Shown piece after piece: positions 1 to 8,362 of a stretch of 35,862 nucleotides of DNA (its first letter is position 1; every line of letters begins with the position of its first letter). Origin of the DNA: an uncultured Clostridium sp. (lineage in GTDB: Bacteria; Bacillota; Clostridia; Lachnospirales; Lachnospiraceae); NCBI GenBank assembly GCA_946498245.1, contig CAMMNN010000035.1, forward strand, positions 1 through 35,862, written 5' to 3'. Below the pieces are notes generated by a model that saw only the letters and a list, made by a program, of their open reading frames with translations, was not told the DNA's origin and made no database searches. The translations under genes were made by a program, and so were the position numbers.

Positions 1-228
1 GCCTGTCTGCCAATTCCAGCATTCCCGCGCAACAATAGAAACTATACCACACTATTTCCATTTTGGCAAGTAATTTTTTTAATTTAATGCAAAATTTGTT
101 TATAAAAATTTTTTACCGCAGAAAAAGGGGTATTTTCCCAGTTGGCTTTAAGGGAAAAATGTGAAATTGATTCAAAATTTTAAAAAATATAAATAATTTT
201 AAAATTCTACAAAAAGCAAATTTTACTG

Positions 229-257
229 TTGACAATTGGAAGGATATGGGCTATAAT
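229..257 (+). promoter_or_regulatory. sigma-A promoter of first tRNA-Leu
   Basis: TTGACA at 229-234 and TATAAT at 252-257 are separated by 17 bp, which is a perfect housekeeping consensus. It lies 33 bp upstream of the tRNA in a very AT-rich stretch. Nothing else is visible in 1-228. Confidence 0.9.
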
Positions 258-289
258 AACTTTCGTCGTCAGCAAGCGGCGGCAAAGAT

Positions 290-373
290 GCAGAAGTGGC
301 GGAATTGGCAGACGCGCACGGTTCAGGTCCGTGTGGTAGCAATACCGTGAGAGTTCAAGTCTCTTCTTCTGCA
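290..373 (+). tRNA. tRNA-Leu (anticodon CAG), copy 1
   Basis: This 84-nt class II tRNA decodes CUG leucine codons. The acceptor stem GCAGAAG (290-296) pairs with CTTCTGC (366-372), with discriminator A373. The anticodon stem CACGG/CCGTG encloses the loop TTCAGGT, so the anticodon is CAG at 324-326. A long variable arm and a GTTCAAGTC T-loop are present. The 3' CCA is not encoded. Bases 283-375 are identical to the second copy at 643-735. Confidence 0.95.
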
Positions 374-376
374 CGG

Positions 377-404
377 AAGGAAGTCCAAAAGGGCTTCCTT
401 TTTT
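377..404 (+). terminator. intrinsic terminator of tRNA-Leu copy 1
   Basis: A 10-bp stem AAGGAAGTCC (377-386) / GGGCTTCCTT (391-400), with one G-T pair and an AAAA loop, runs into a T tract. It directly follows the tRNA. Confidence 0.85.
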
Positions 405-587
405 GTTTGCTGCGAAAGTCCGCCGCCGGGTAGGCGGCATATATTCAGGTATGCCGAATGCGCCCTGCCTGACTTTTGCGGATTGGCGGTGCGCCTATGG
501 GGCGCATGAAGGTTTCATAGGAAATGCAGCTTTTTTATTACACAAAAAGCACTTACACAAAAAGCCTCTTAATTTAGAAATATTTTG

Positions 588-616
588 TTGACAAACTTTG
601 CCTCCTGGTATATAAT
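588..616 (+). promoter_or_regulatory. sigma-A promoter of second tRNA-Leu
   Basis: TTGACA at 588-593 and TATAAT at 611-616 are separated by 17 bp, again a perfect consensus. The second tRNA is therefore transcribed independently of the first. Confidence 0.9.
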
Positions 617-649
617 AACAAAGTCGTCGGCAGAAACGGCGACAAAGAT

Positions 650-733
650 GCAGAAGTGGCGGAATTGGCAGACGCGCACGGTTCAGGTCCGTGTGGTAGC
701 AATACCGTGAGAGTTCAAGTCTCTTCTTCTGCA
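650..733 (+). tRNA. tRNA-Leu (anticodon CAG), copy 2
   Basis: This is an exact copy of the 84-nt tRNA at 290-373, placed 360 bp downstream with the same anticodon CAG (684-686) and no encoded CCA. Promoter and terminator sequences differ from copy 1 except for a partly conserved leader, so this is a whole-unit duplication whose tRNA has stayed identical. Confidence 0.95.
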
Positions 734-737
734 CGAT

Positions 738-765
738 AGGGAAGTCCATATGGACTTCCTTTTTT
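738..765 (+). terminator. intrinsic terminator of tRNA-Leu copy 2
   Basis: The stem GGAAGTCC (740-747) / GGACTTCC (752-759) with an ATAT loop is followed by TTTTTT. Confidence 0.85.
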
Positions 766-820
766 CATTCTATAGGAAATTCCTCTGAATTTCCTATAGA
801 ATGAAAAGCCCTCCGCGCGG
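766..820. repeat. dispersed palindromic intergenic repeat, copy 1
   Basis: A perfect 15-bp inverted repeat, CATTCTATAGGAAAT (766-780) / ATTTCCTATAGAATG (789-803), has an 8-nt loop and is followed by an AAAAGCC-rich tail. Positions 771-820 align without gaps to 21151-21200 at about 42 of 50 positions. Both copies sit directly downstream of an intrinsic terminator. It could be a small non-autonomous repeat family. No coding potential is seen. Confidence 0.6.
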
Positions 821-854
821 ATCACACTGCGGCGGGGACAGGCGTACTTTGCCG

Positions 855-942
855 TTGCATTTTACCTGACATCTTATTATAATAGTATATATTGAAAAGC
901 AAGGGGTTTATTGCACTATAGATGCCAAATAGATACTATTAT
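855..942 (+). promoter_or_regulatory. promoter and candidate operator of the HxlR gene
   Basis: TTGCAT (855-860) and TATAAT (878-883) are spaced 17 bp. A perfect 10-bp inverted repeat, ATAATAGTAT (879-888) and ATACTATTAT (933-942), overlaps the -10 and the leader. HxlR/DUF24 regulators such as Bacillus YodB are, from memory, associated with TACT...AGTA-type half-sites, so this is a plausible autoregulatory operator with two widely spaced half-sites. The promoter is well supported; the operator is inference. Confidence 0.6.
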
Positions 943-958
943 GAAAGGGGAAAATGGT

Positions 959-1288
959 ATGCAGATAAAAGAACTGCCTGTCTGTCCGGTAGAAACGACG
1001 CTGATGCTTATAGGAGATAAGTGGAAAGTACTGATCCTGCGGGATCTGATGCCGGGTACCAAGCGCTTTGGGGAGTTGAAAAAGTCCATTGGATCGGTTT
1101 CGCAGAAGGTTTTGACGGCCCAGCTCAGAGACATGGAGGATAAGGGGCTGGTTCACCGTCAGGTTTACGCGGAGGTTCCGCCCCGGGTGGAATACAGCCT
1201 TACGGAAACGGGACGCAGTTTAAAGCCGATTTTAGACGCCATGTGGAACTGGGGAGAGGAGTACAAAATCAAAAGCGCCAATGGGTAA
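959..1288 (+). CDS. HxlR/DUF24-family winged-helix transcriptional regulator
   Basis: A 109-residue protein with the whole HxlR/DUF24 fold: the N-terminal CPVE motif with the family's conserved cysteine (about residue 8), GDKWKVLILRDL, an RFGELKKSIGSVSQKVLTAQL recognition region, and the wing PPRVEYSLTETGRSL. These proteins are small dimeric DNA-binding regulators, several of which sense electrophiles, oxidants or aldehydes through that cysteine. ATG 959 is chosen because GGGG at 947-950 lies 8 nt upstream; in-frame TTG 911 has no comparable site. The next gene is sufC in the same direction 141 bp away, so control of Fe-S assembly under oxidative stress is possible but unproven. The inducer is unknown. 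Confidence 0.85.
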   Translation: MQIKELPVCPVETTLMLIGDKWKVLILRDLMPGTKRFGELKKSIGSVSQKVLTAQLRDMEDKGLVHRQVYAEVPPRVEYSLTETGRSLKPILDAMWNWGEEYKIKSANG

Positions 1289-1429
1289 AAAGGCCGGTTA
1301 AAACCCGGGTTTTCAGGCAGTGAAAATTGCCCTGGTAAAGAAAGGGAAAATCGTGTATAATAGCTCATGCAGGGTAACGGCTCGGCCATGCCATGCGGAC
1401 TGTTCATAGAATGAGATCAGGAGGAAGCC

Positions 1430-2158
1430 ATGCTTACATTAGAAAACGTATCCTTTGACGTAAAGGACGAAGGAGGAGAAAAAGAAATCATAAAAGATTT
1501 AAGTCTTACTATAGATGAAGGAAAATTTGTCGTAATAACCGGGCCTAATGGGGGCGGCAAATCCACTCTGGCAAAACTAATCGCCGGGATCTACACGCCT
1601 ACGTCGGGAAAGATTATTTTTAACGGAACGGATATTACCGGCACCAGCATCACGGAACGGGCCAATATGGGAATCAGCTTTGCTTTCCAGCAGCCGGTGC
1701 GGTTTAAGGGCGTCCAGGTTTTGGATTTGATCCGTCTGGCGGCAAAGAAGAAATTATCGGCGGCGGACGCCTGCCAGTATTTGTCTGAGGTAGGACTTTG
1801 CGCCAAGGACTATATTAACCGGGAGGTCAATGGAAGTCTTTCCGGCGGAGAATTAAAGAGAATTGAAATCGCTACGGTTCTTGCCAGAAGTACCCAGCTT
1901 TCCGTTTTCGATGAGCCGGAGGCGGGAATCGACTTATGGAGCTTCCAAAATCTGATCCAGGTGTTTGAACGGATGCGGGAAAGAACCCATGGATCAATTT
2001 TGATTATTTCCCATCAGGAACGCATTTTAAATATTGCTGATGAGATCATTGTAATCACAGACGGCCATATCTCCAACCAGGGAAGCCGGGAGGAAATTAT
2101 GCCGCAGATTATGGGTACGGCGTCTGCCGTAGACGCCTGCAGCGTATTAAACCGCTGA
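1430..2158 (+). CDS. sufC: SufC-type Fe-S cluster assembly ABC ATPase
   Basis: This 242-residue cytoplasmic ABC ATPase energises a SufB-type scaffold during Fe-S cluster assembly. Walker A GPNGGGKST lies at about residues 38-46, a Q-loop in FAFQQP, signature SLSGGELKR, Walker B LSVFDEPEAG and an H-loop in ISHQER. The SufC-like character comes from EIATVLAR and EPEAGIDL following the signature and from the sufB-like partner 21 bp downstream. An AGGAGG-like site precedes ATG 1430. TATAAT at 1356-1361 without a good -35 suggests a separate promoter. No sufS, sufU or sufD is nearby, so this is a two-gene minimal cluster; smsC would be the equivalent name in the SMS nomenclature. Confidence 0.88.
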   Translation: MLTLENVSFDVKDEGGEKEIIKDLSLTIDEGKFVVITGPNGGGKSTLAKLIAGIYTPTSGKIIFNGTDITGTSITERANMGISFAFQQPVRFKGVQVLDLIRLAAKKKLSAADACQYLSEVGLCAKDYINREVNGSLSGGELKRIEIATVLARSTQLSVFDEPEAGIDLWSFQNLIQVFERMRERTHGSILIISHQERILNIADEIIVITDGHISNQGSREEIMPQIMGTASAVDACSVLNR

Positions 2159-2179
2159 TGATATAGGAGGATGAGAAAT

Positions 2180-3118
2180 ATGGGACAGTTTGACCAAAAA
2201 ATAGATGAGATCCAGATGCGTCTTCTGGAGGAGGTTGCAGGACTCCATGAGGTGCCGGAGGGGGCGTACAATATCCGGGCCAACGGAAAAACGGCCCAGC
2301 GGTCCACTACGGCCAATATTGACATTATTTCCAAGGAAGACGGAAGCGGGATCGATATTAAAATCCGGCCTTTTACCAAACATGAAAGCGTCCATATTCC
2401 TGTGGTTTTAAGTCAAAGCGGCCTGAAGGAAACGGTGTACAACGACTTTTATATCGGTGAGGGAGCCGATGTGGTGATTGTAGCCGGATGCGGGATCCAT
2501 AACTGCGGGGATCAGAAATCGGAACACGACGGCGTCCACCGGTTTTTCGTAGGCAAAAACGCTAAAGTAAAATACGTAGAAAAGCACTACGGCGGAGGGG
2601 ACGGACAGGGCCAGAGAATTTTAAATCCCGTTACGGAAGTTACCATGGAGGAGGGCAGCTACGTAGAGATGGAAATGGTCCAGATTAAGGGAGTGGATTC
2701 CACAAAGAGGACTACAGTGGCGGATTTGGATAAGAACGCCAAGCTGATTATCCGGGAACGCCTTTTGACCCATGGAAACCAGGATGCGGAGAGCAGCTTT
2801 GTGGTCAATCTTAACGGTGAAGATTCCAGCGCCAATGTAGTTTCCCGCTCGGTTGCAAAAGAAAACTCTCACCAAACCTTTATTTCGCGAATTAACGGAA
2901 ATAACCGCTGCGCCGGCCATACGGAGTGCGACGCTATTATTATGGATGATGCAAAAATCGTGGCTGTGCCGGAACTTACGGCCAATAATGTAGACGCTGC
3001 CCTGATTCACGAGGCGGCTATCGGAAAAATCGCCGGGGAGCAGATTATTAAGCTCATGACCCTGGGACTTACGGAAGAAGAAGCAGAAGCCCAGATTGTA
3101 AATGGCTTCCTGAAGTAA
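2180..3118 (+). CDS. sufB: SufB-type Fe-S cluster scaffold (minimal SUF/SMS system)
   Basis: A 312-residue SufBD-core protein, shorter than the roughly 470-495 residues of SufB in full Suf systems because the N-terminal extension is missing. The beta-helical core and the conserved C-terminal region are present, with a cysteine in TECDAI and the HEAAIGKI stretch that correspond to the SufB residues used for cluster formation. Further cysteines occur in AGCGIHNCG and NNRCAGH. ATG 2180 sits 9 nt after AGGAGG (2165-2170); ATG 2171 directly abuts that site and is unlikely. It is co-transcribed with sufC and ends at a strong terminator. The partner desulfurase must be encoded elsewhere. Confidence 0.85.
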   Translation: MGQFDQKIDEIQMRLLEEVAGLHEVPEGAYNIRANGKTAQRSTTANIDIISKEDGSGIDIKIRPFTKHESVHIPVVLSQSGLKETVYNDFYIGEGADVVIVAGCGIHNCGDQKSEHDGVHRFFVGKNAKVKYVEKHYGGGDGQGQRILNPVTEVTMEEGSYVEMEMVQIKGVDSTKRTTVADLDKNAKLIIRERLLTHGNQDAESSFVVNLNGEDSSANVVSRSVAKENSHQTFISRINGNNRCAGHTECDAIIMDDAKIVAVPELTANNVDAALIHEAAIGKIAGEQIIKLMTLGLTEEEAEAQIVNGFLK

Positions 3119-3140
3119 TGAAACAGAAATAAGGCTGCGT

Positions 3141-3184
3141 AGAGATGCTGCAAAAAGGAAAATGGTTTTGCGGCATCTCTTTTT
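3141..3184 (+). terminator. terminator of the sufCB operon
   Basis: The arms 3141-3155 (AGAGATGCTGCAAAA) and 3166-3180 pair over 15 bp with one G-T pair, followed by TTTTT. Confidence 0.88.
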
Positions 3185-3228
3185 ATGCATAATCATAAAC
3201 TGTTACGAGCTTAGAAAAAGGAAGGCCT

Positions 3229-4968
3229 ATGGAGGATCAAAAGTTAGAGAATCTCTTAAATCTGGCCCTGGATGCCCCCAGAGAGGATTTTGAGCGTTCC
3301 CAGGCCCTTCAGGTGGGGTACCGGCCTGAGACCCGTACTTGGGATCTTATTGTCCGCCACAGTCAGGATATTAGCGCCGTTGACGCTATGGGAGTGAAGC
3401 GGAAGGAGCTGCTGTACGGTTATGCTATTTTAGAAGCGCCGGAGGAACGGATTGAAGAGGTCAGCGCCCTGCCTCAGATTGAATTTATAGAGAAACCAAA
3501 GCGTCTCTTTTTTGCCAGCGAAAGGGCCAGGACAGCCTCCTGCCTCTCTTCGGTTCAGGCGGGGGCAGGAGCGCCTTACGGGGCTTTAAACCTGACAGGA
3601 AAAGGGATTCTGCTGGCGGTGATCGATTCCGGAATCGATTATTTTCACGGGGATTTTCGTAACGCTGACGGAACTACCCGCATTATAGAGCTGTGGGATC
3701 AGGATTCGGATCAAATCTTTACGTCAGAGGAGATTAACCGGGCTCTGGAAGCAGAGAGAACCCAGGGAAAAGAGGCGGCAAGAAGGCTGGTGCCGTCTGC
3801 GGATGTCAGCGGCCATGGGACTGCCGTAGCGGGGATTGCGGCTGGAAACGGCAGAGAGAGCGGAGGCCGCTACAGAGGTGTCGCTTATGAGAGCAGTCTT
3901 TTGATTGTTAAGCTGGGAACTCCTTCCAGAGACGGGTTTCCCAGGACTACGGAACTAATGGAGGCAGTTAATTACGCGGCAGTAAGGGCTGTGGAGCTGG
4001 GTATGCCTTTGGTTATTAATTTGAGCTTCGGCAATAGTTACGGCGCCCATGACGGAACCAGCCTTGTGGAAACCTTTATCAGCGACGTTTCAGGCTACGG
4101 AAGAACCACCATTGTAGTGGGTACGGGAAACGAGGGGGCTGGCGGAGGCCATGCGGCGGGAAACGTCAGGCCTGGGGAAGAACGGGAGATAGAACTGTCT
4201 GTGGCTCCTTATGAAACGGGGCTGGGCCTGCAGTTGTGGAAAAGCTATGCGGATATTTATGAGATGGCCCTCATTACCCCTTCCGGGGAAAGCAGCGGCC
4301 CTATTGCCAGCAGGCTGGGGCCCCAAACCCTTTCTTACCGGGGAACCAGGGTTTTGCTGTATTACGGCAAGCCAAGTCCCTTCAGTACGTCCCAGGAAAT
4401 TTATTTCGATTTCATTCCTTCCGGCCAGTATTTGGACAGCGGTATCTGGCGGATCCGTCTGAGGCCGGAAAAAATTGTGACAGGAGCCTATAATCTCTGG
4501 CTGCCTTCCCGCAATGTGCTAAATCCGGCTACACGCTTCCTTCTCAGCCAGCCTGACACGACCCTTACCATTCCCTCTACAGCGGCTAAAGTTATTTCCG
4601 CAGGGGCATACGACGACAGCTTTCAGGCGTATGCCGATTTTTCCGGACGGGGATTTACGAGAAACGGCATGGTAAAGCCGGATTTGGCGGCTCCGGGGGT
4701 AGAAGTCCCGGCGCCCCGCAGAGGAGGCGGTTATGAGCAGGTGACGGGGACTTCTTTTGCGGCTCCCTTTGTTTCCGGCAGCGCAGCTCTTTTAATGGAA
4801 TGGGGGATTGTAGAGGGCAATGACTTATTTCTATATGGAGAAAAGGTAAAAGCCAGCCTCATACGGGGGGCCAGACAGCTTCCGGGTTATTCCGAGTGGC
4901 CAAATCCCCAGTTGGGATACGGCGCTTTGTGCGTAAGCGCCAGCTTCGAAGGAATGGGGAATCGATGA
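3229..4968 (+). CDS. Csp-like S8 family subtilisin protease
   Basis: A 579-residue serine protease of the subtilase family, closest in layout to clostridial Csp germination proteases: an N-terminal pro-region of about 100 residues, the catalytic domain interrupted by a beta-rich (jellyroll-like) insert, and no signal peptide. The catalytic triad is intact: Asp133 in VIDSGID, His196 in SGHGTAVAG and Ser509 in GTSFAAP, with oxyanion-hole Asn in GTGNEG. Csp proteases cleave the pro-form of the cortex hydrolase SleC on spore germination, but many Lachnospiraceae carry several Csp-like subtilases and this one stands alone, so the substrate is uncertain. GGAAGG precedes ATG 3229. An upstream terminator makes it an independent unit. 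Confidence 0.85.
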   Translation: MEDQKLENLLNLALDAPREDFERSQALQVGYRPETRTWDLIVRHSQDISAVDAMGVKRKELLYGYAILEAPEERIEEVSALPQIEFIEKPKRLFFASERARTASCLSSVQAGAGAPYGALNLTGKGILLAVIDSGIDYFHGDFRNADGTTRIIELWDQDSDQIFTSEEINRALEAERTQGKEAARRLVPSADVSGHGTAVAGIAAGNGRESGGRYRGVAYESSLLIVKLGTPSRDGFPRTTELMEAVNYAAVRAVELGMPLVINLSFGNSYGAHDGTSLVETFISDVSGYGRTTIVVGTGNEGAGGGHAAGNVRPGEEREIELSVAPYETGLGLQLWKSYADIYEMALITPSGESSGPIASRLGPQTLSYRGTRVLLYYGKPSPFSTSQEIYFDFIPSGQYLDSGIWRIRLRPEKIVTGAYNLWLPSRNVLNPATRFLLSQPDTTLTIPSTAAKVISAGAYDDSFQAYADFSGRGFTRNGMVKPDLAAPGVEVPAPRRGGGYEQVTGTSFAAPFVSGSAALLMEWGIVEGNDLFLYGEKVKASLIRGARQLPGYSEWPNPQLGYGALCVSASFEGMGNR

Positions 4969-5122
4969 GAATATTGCCAGATAAAGGGGCGATAAAATGC
5001 AAAATGAAGCACTTGAAAGAAAAATGCTAGAATTTGGAAAAAATTTTTGCAGAAAGACGAAAAAGTGACCACATTTCTGTAAAATATCGTCTAAACTAAA
5101 CATATGAAGGGAAGGGATGCCA

Positions 5123-5362
5123 ATGAAGGTAAGTGAAGCTACTATAGCGCGAATCAGAGAGCTTAGCAAGGCTCAGCGGCTATCTATGTATGAATTGTCC
5201 TATCGTACCGGGATGCCGCCGTCTACCGTGAAAAGCATCATGAATGGTAAAAGCAAAAATCCTGGAATTGTAAATATTAAGAAGATAGCGGAGGGTTTAG
5301 GTCTTACTATTCGGGAGTTTTATGACTGTGAAATGTTTGACAATTTGGAGCAGGATGAGTAA
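5123..5362 (+). CDS. small XRE-family helix-turn-helix regulator
   Basis: A 79-residue protein that is almost entirely one Cro/C1-type HTH: LSMYELSYRTGMPPSTVKSI is the helix-turn-helix, followed by NIKKIAEGLGLTIREFYD, the usual helix-4/5 ending. It has no sensor domain. Two starts are possible: ATG 5117 (GAAGGG at 5106-5111) and ATG 5123 (GAAGGG at 5111-5116, 6 nt away). The second is preferred because homologous short regulators usually begin close to the first helix. No strong promoter is visible upstream. Its target cannot be read from context, since both neighbours are unrelated. Confidence 0.8.
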   Translation: MKVSEATIARIRELSKAQRLSMYELSYRTGMPPSTVKSIMNGKSKNPGIVNIKKIAEGLGLTIREFYDCEMFDNLEQDE

Positions 5363-5375
5363 AGGCAGAAGAAAC

Positions 5376-5415
5376 AAGACCATGGCACAATTACGTGTGC
5401 GGTGGTCTTTGTTTT
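5376..5415 (+). terminator. terminator after the HTH gene
   Basis: AAGACCA (5376-5382) pairs with TGGTCTT (5403-5409), and an inner GCACA/TGTGC stem follows after a small internal loop. TTTGTTTTT follows. Confidence 0.8.
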
Positions 5416-5487
5416 TGCGCCATACGCCGGAGATCCTTCCCTATCCGATTATTTCCGTAAGAAAAGGTGTTAAATACCAGGCCGGTG

Positions 5488-5496
5488 TGATATAAT
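5488..5496 (+). promoter_or_regulatory. extended -10 promoter of the dgt-dnaG-rpoD operon
   Basis: TGATATAAT (TGn followed by TATAAT) is an extended -10 element about 47 bp upstream of dgt. No good -35 lies 17 bp upstream, as is common for extended -10 promoters. Confidence 0.65.
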
Positions 5497-5542
5497 AATA
5501 AAGTATATGTGTGCGATTCCATAAGAAAAGGAGAGTGACAGA

Positions 5543-6547
5543 ATGACAATCCGAGAATCCATGGAGGAATGGGAAGCCCAGTATCTGAGCCCGTATGCCT
5601 CTTTGAGCAGGAATACCAGAGGCAGGGAAAAGGCAGAGCCTCTCTGCGATATTCGCCCGGAATATCAGCGGGATCGGGATCGGATCCTTCACAGCAAATC
5701 ATTCCGCAGGCTGAAGCATAAGACCCAGGTATTTTTGGCTCCCGAGGGGGATCATTACCGGACCCGGCTGACCCACACCCTGGAGGTTTCTCAGATTGCG
5801 AGAACTGTGGCGAAATCTTTAAGGCTTAATGAGTCTTTGGCTGAGGCCATTGCCCTGGGCCACGATTTGGGCCACACGCCTTTTGGCCATTCGGGAGAGG
5901 CGGTGTTAAACCGCCTGTGCGAAGATGGATTCGCCCATTACCGCCAGAGCGTCCGGGTGGTGGAAAAGCTGGAAAAGGGAGGCAGGGGGCTGAACCTTAC
6001 ATGGGAGGTTCGGGACGGCATTTTAAACCACAGAACATCGGGCTGCCCCTCAACCCTGGAAGGGGCTATCGTCCGCCTCTCCGATAAAATCGCGTATATT
6101 AACCACGATATTGACGACGCCATCAGGGCCAGAATGTTTGTAGAAGAAGAACTTCCTTCCGTTTATACGGATGTTTTGGGGCACAGCGTCCGGGAAAGGC
6201 TGGACGTTATGATTCACGATATTATCGCAAACAGCATGGACAAGCCGGAGATCCGTATGTCTCCCGGAATGGAAGAGGCCATGCGGGGCCTCAGAAGCTG
6301 GATGTTTGAGCACGTTTATATGAATGAGGTGCCAAAGGCGGAGGAAGGGAAGGCCCAGAGGATGATTGAACATCTTTTCCGCTATTATATGGAAAATACC
6401 CATCAGCTTCCTCAGGAATACCGGACCATGATGGACGAGGGGGAGAAGAAAGAGCGGGTAGTTTGCGATTACATAGCAGGCATGAGCGACAGCTACGCCA
6501 TAGATAAATTTGAAGAACTTTTCGTGCCAAAGGCATGGAAAAACTGA
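5543..6547 (+). CDS. dgt: dGTPase-like deoxynucleoside triphosphate triphosphohydrolase
   Basis: A 334-residue HD-domain phosphohydrolase that removes triphosphate from dNTPs and so tunes dNTP pools. The hallmark region is intact: RSFRRLKHKTQVF-like segment, HYRTRLTHTLEVSQIAR (His78), GHDLGHTPFGHSGE (His107-Asp108) and a later Asp in YINHDIDD, forming the H...HD...D metal site. It belongs to the shorter Dgt-like group common in Gram-positives, not the 500-residue E. coli type. GGAGAG precedes ATG 5543. It is the first gene of the operon leading into dnaG and rpoD, an arrangement that couples dNTP control with replication priming. Confidence 0.92.
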   Translation: MTIRESMEEWEAQYLSPYASLSRNTRGREKAEPLCDIRPEYQRDRDRILHSKSFRRLKHKTQVFLAPEGDHYRTRLTHTLEVSQIARTVAKSLRLNESLAEAIALGHDLGHTPFGHSGEAVLNRLCEDGFAHYRQSVRVVEKLEKGGRGLNLTWEVRDGILNHRTSGCPSTLEGAIVRLSDKIAYINHDIDDAIRARMFVEEELPSVYTDVLGHSVRERLDVMIHDIIANSMDKPEIRMSPGMEEAMRGLRSWMFEHVYMNEVPKAEEGKAQRMIEHLFRYYMENTHQLPQEYRTMMDEGEKKERVVCDYIAGMSDSYAIDKFEELFVPKAWKN

Positions 6548-6561
6548 AAACAGGAGGGGCC

Positions 6562-8331
6562 ATGTATTATCCAGAGGAAATTATTGAGGAAGTACGGATG
6601 AAGAATGACATCGTGGATGTGATTTCCGGATACGTGAAGCTTCAGAAAAAAGGGAGCAGTTATTTTGGCCTGTGCCCTTTCCACAATGAGAAATCCCCGT
6701 CCTTTTCCGTGTCCCCCGGAAAGCAGATGTACTACTGTTTCGGCTGCGGAGCCGGAGGAAACGTGATTACCTTTTTAATGGAATACGAAAGCTATTCCTT
6801 TCCGGAGGCTTTAAATGCCCTGGCGGAGCGGGCAGGGGTTTCTCTTCCTAAAATCGAATACAGCAAAGAAGCCAGAGCCCAGGCGGATCTGCGGGCTTCT
6901 CTGCTGGAAATTAATAAACTGGCGGCCAATTACTTTTACTACCAGCTAAAACATGAGCAGGGAGCCAATGGATACCGGTATCTGACAGGCAGAGGGCTGA
7001 CAGAGGAAACCATCCGCCATTTTGGCCTGGGCTTTGCCAATAAAACCAGCAGCGACCTGTACCGTTTTCTGCGGAGCAAGGGCTATGAAGATGATCTGCT
7101 GAAGCAGACGGGCCTGGTAACCATAGAGGAACGGGGAGCTTACGATAAGTTCTGGAACCGGGTAATGTTTCCCATTTTAGACGTTAATAACCGGGTTATC
7201 GGCTTCGGCGGCCGGGTTATGGGGGAAGGGGAGCCGAAATACTTAAATTCTCCGGAAACCAGGGTTTTTGATAAAAGCAGGAACCTGTACGGAATGAATT
7301 TTGCCCGTGCTTCCAGAGAAAACTATATTTTGGTGTGCGAGGGGTACATGGATGTTATCGCCATGCATCAGGCCGGTTTTACCAACGCTGTGGCTTCCCT
7401 GGGAACTGCTTTTACGGGCCAGCACGCCATGCTGTTAAAGCGCTATACAGATCAGGTAATCTTAACCTATGACAGCGACGGCGCGGGAGTAAAGGCGGCC
7501 CTGCGGGCCATTCCCATACTGAAGGAAGCAGGCCTGTCCGTTAAAGTATTGAATATGAGGCCCTATAAAGATCCTGATGAATTTATGAAGAATCTGGGAG
7601 CCGAAGCCTTTCGGGAGAGGATCGCCCAGGCTAAAAACAGTTTTCTTTATGAGGTGGATGTGCTCAAGTCCCAGTTTGATCTGGGAGATCCGGAGCAGAA
7701 AACCCGGTTTTACCAGGAAACGGCAAAGAAGCTTCTGGAATTTCCCGAAGCCCTAGAGCGGGATAATTATATTCAGGCTGTTTCCAGAGAACACTTTATC
7801 CCATATGAGGATTTAAAGAAGCTGGTGAACCAGTTAGGCGGCAGGTACCTTCCCGGAACAGAAAAAAAATCCCTGGCCCGCCAGGAGGAAAAGACACGTC
7901 CCAAACGGGAAAAGGAGGACGGGATCCGCAAGTCAGAACGGCTTCTTTTAACGTGGCTGATTGAAAATCCGGCATTGTTTGATAAAATAAAGGGAATTTT
8001 GTCGCCAGAAGACTTTACTGAGGATTTGTACCGCCAGACGGCGGAAATGGTCTTTGCCGGCCATGATGCCGGAAATTTAAACCCGGCTTCTATTTTAAAC
8101 CATTTTATTAATGACGAAGATACTTACAAGGAGGTGGCGGCCCTGTTTCATGCGAGCCTGAAGGAGTCGCTGAATAACGAAGAACAAAAGAAGGCGTTTT
8201 CAGAAACCGTTATGAAAATAAAGAAAAACAGTCTGGATATAGCGAGCCGGAATGCAAAGGATATTGGGGAACTCCAGCGCATTATTAAACAGCAGGCGGA
8301 AATCCGGAATCTGTATATTTCTTTAGAATAA
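6562..8331 (+). CDS. dnaG: DNA primase
   Basis: A 589-residue replicative primase that lays RNA primers at the fork. The N-terminal CHC2 zinc finger shows Cys38, His41, Cys59 and Cys62 (LCPFH and CFGCG). The central RNA polymerase domain is followed by the TOPRIM signature [10 protein letters not shown] and TYDSDGAG. The C-terminal region from about residue 460 is the DnaB helicase-binding domain. ATG 6562 is preferred because AGGAGGGG ends 2-3 nt upstream and homologues start [10 protein letters not shown]; an in-frame ATG at 6535 lies inside dgt. It sits in the macromolecular-synthesis operon before rpoD. Confidence 0.97.
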   Translation: MYYPEEIIEEVRMKNDIVDVISGYVKLQKKGSSYFGLCPFHNEKSPSFSVSPGKQMYYCFGCGAGGNVITFLMEYESYSFPEALNALAERAGVSLPKIEYSKEARAQADLRASLLEINKLAANYFYYQLKHEQGANGYRYLTGRGLTEETIRHFGLGFANKTSSDLYRFLRSKGYEDDLLKQTGLVTIEERGAYDKFWNRVMFPILDVNNRVIGFGGRVMGEGEPKYLNSPETRVFDKSRNLYGMNFARASRENYILVCEGYMDVIAMHQAGFTNAVASLGTAFTGQHAMLLKRYTDQVILTYDSDGAGVKAALRAIPILKEAGLSVKVLNMRPYKDPDEFMKNLGAEAFRERIAQAKNSFLYEVDVLKSQFDLGDPEQKTRFYQETAKKLLEFPEALERDNYIQAVSREHFIPYEDLKKLVNQLGGRYLPGTEKKSLARQEEKTRPKREKEDGIRKSERLLLTWLIENPALFDKIKGILSPEDFTEDLYRQTAEMVFAGHDAGNLNPASILNHFINDEDTYKEVAALFHASLKESLNNEEQKKAFSETVMKIKKNSLDIASRNAKDIGELQRIIKQQAEIRNLYISLE

Positions 8332-8362
8332 CAGAGATACTAGTTGCGGAAGGATGGGGAAC

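Noticed and set aside
1300..1313. AAAACCCGGGTTTT as a terminator after the HxlR gene
   Set aside because: The palindrome has no loop and no T tract; a stable terminator hairpin cannot be drawn.
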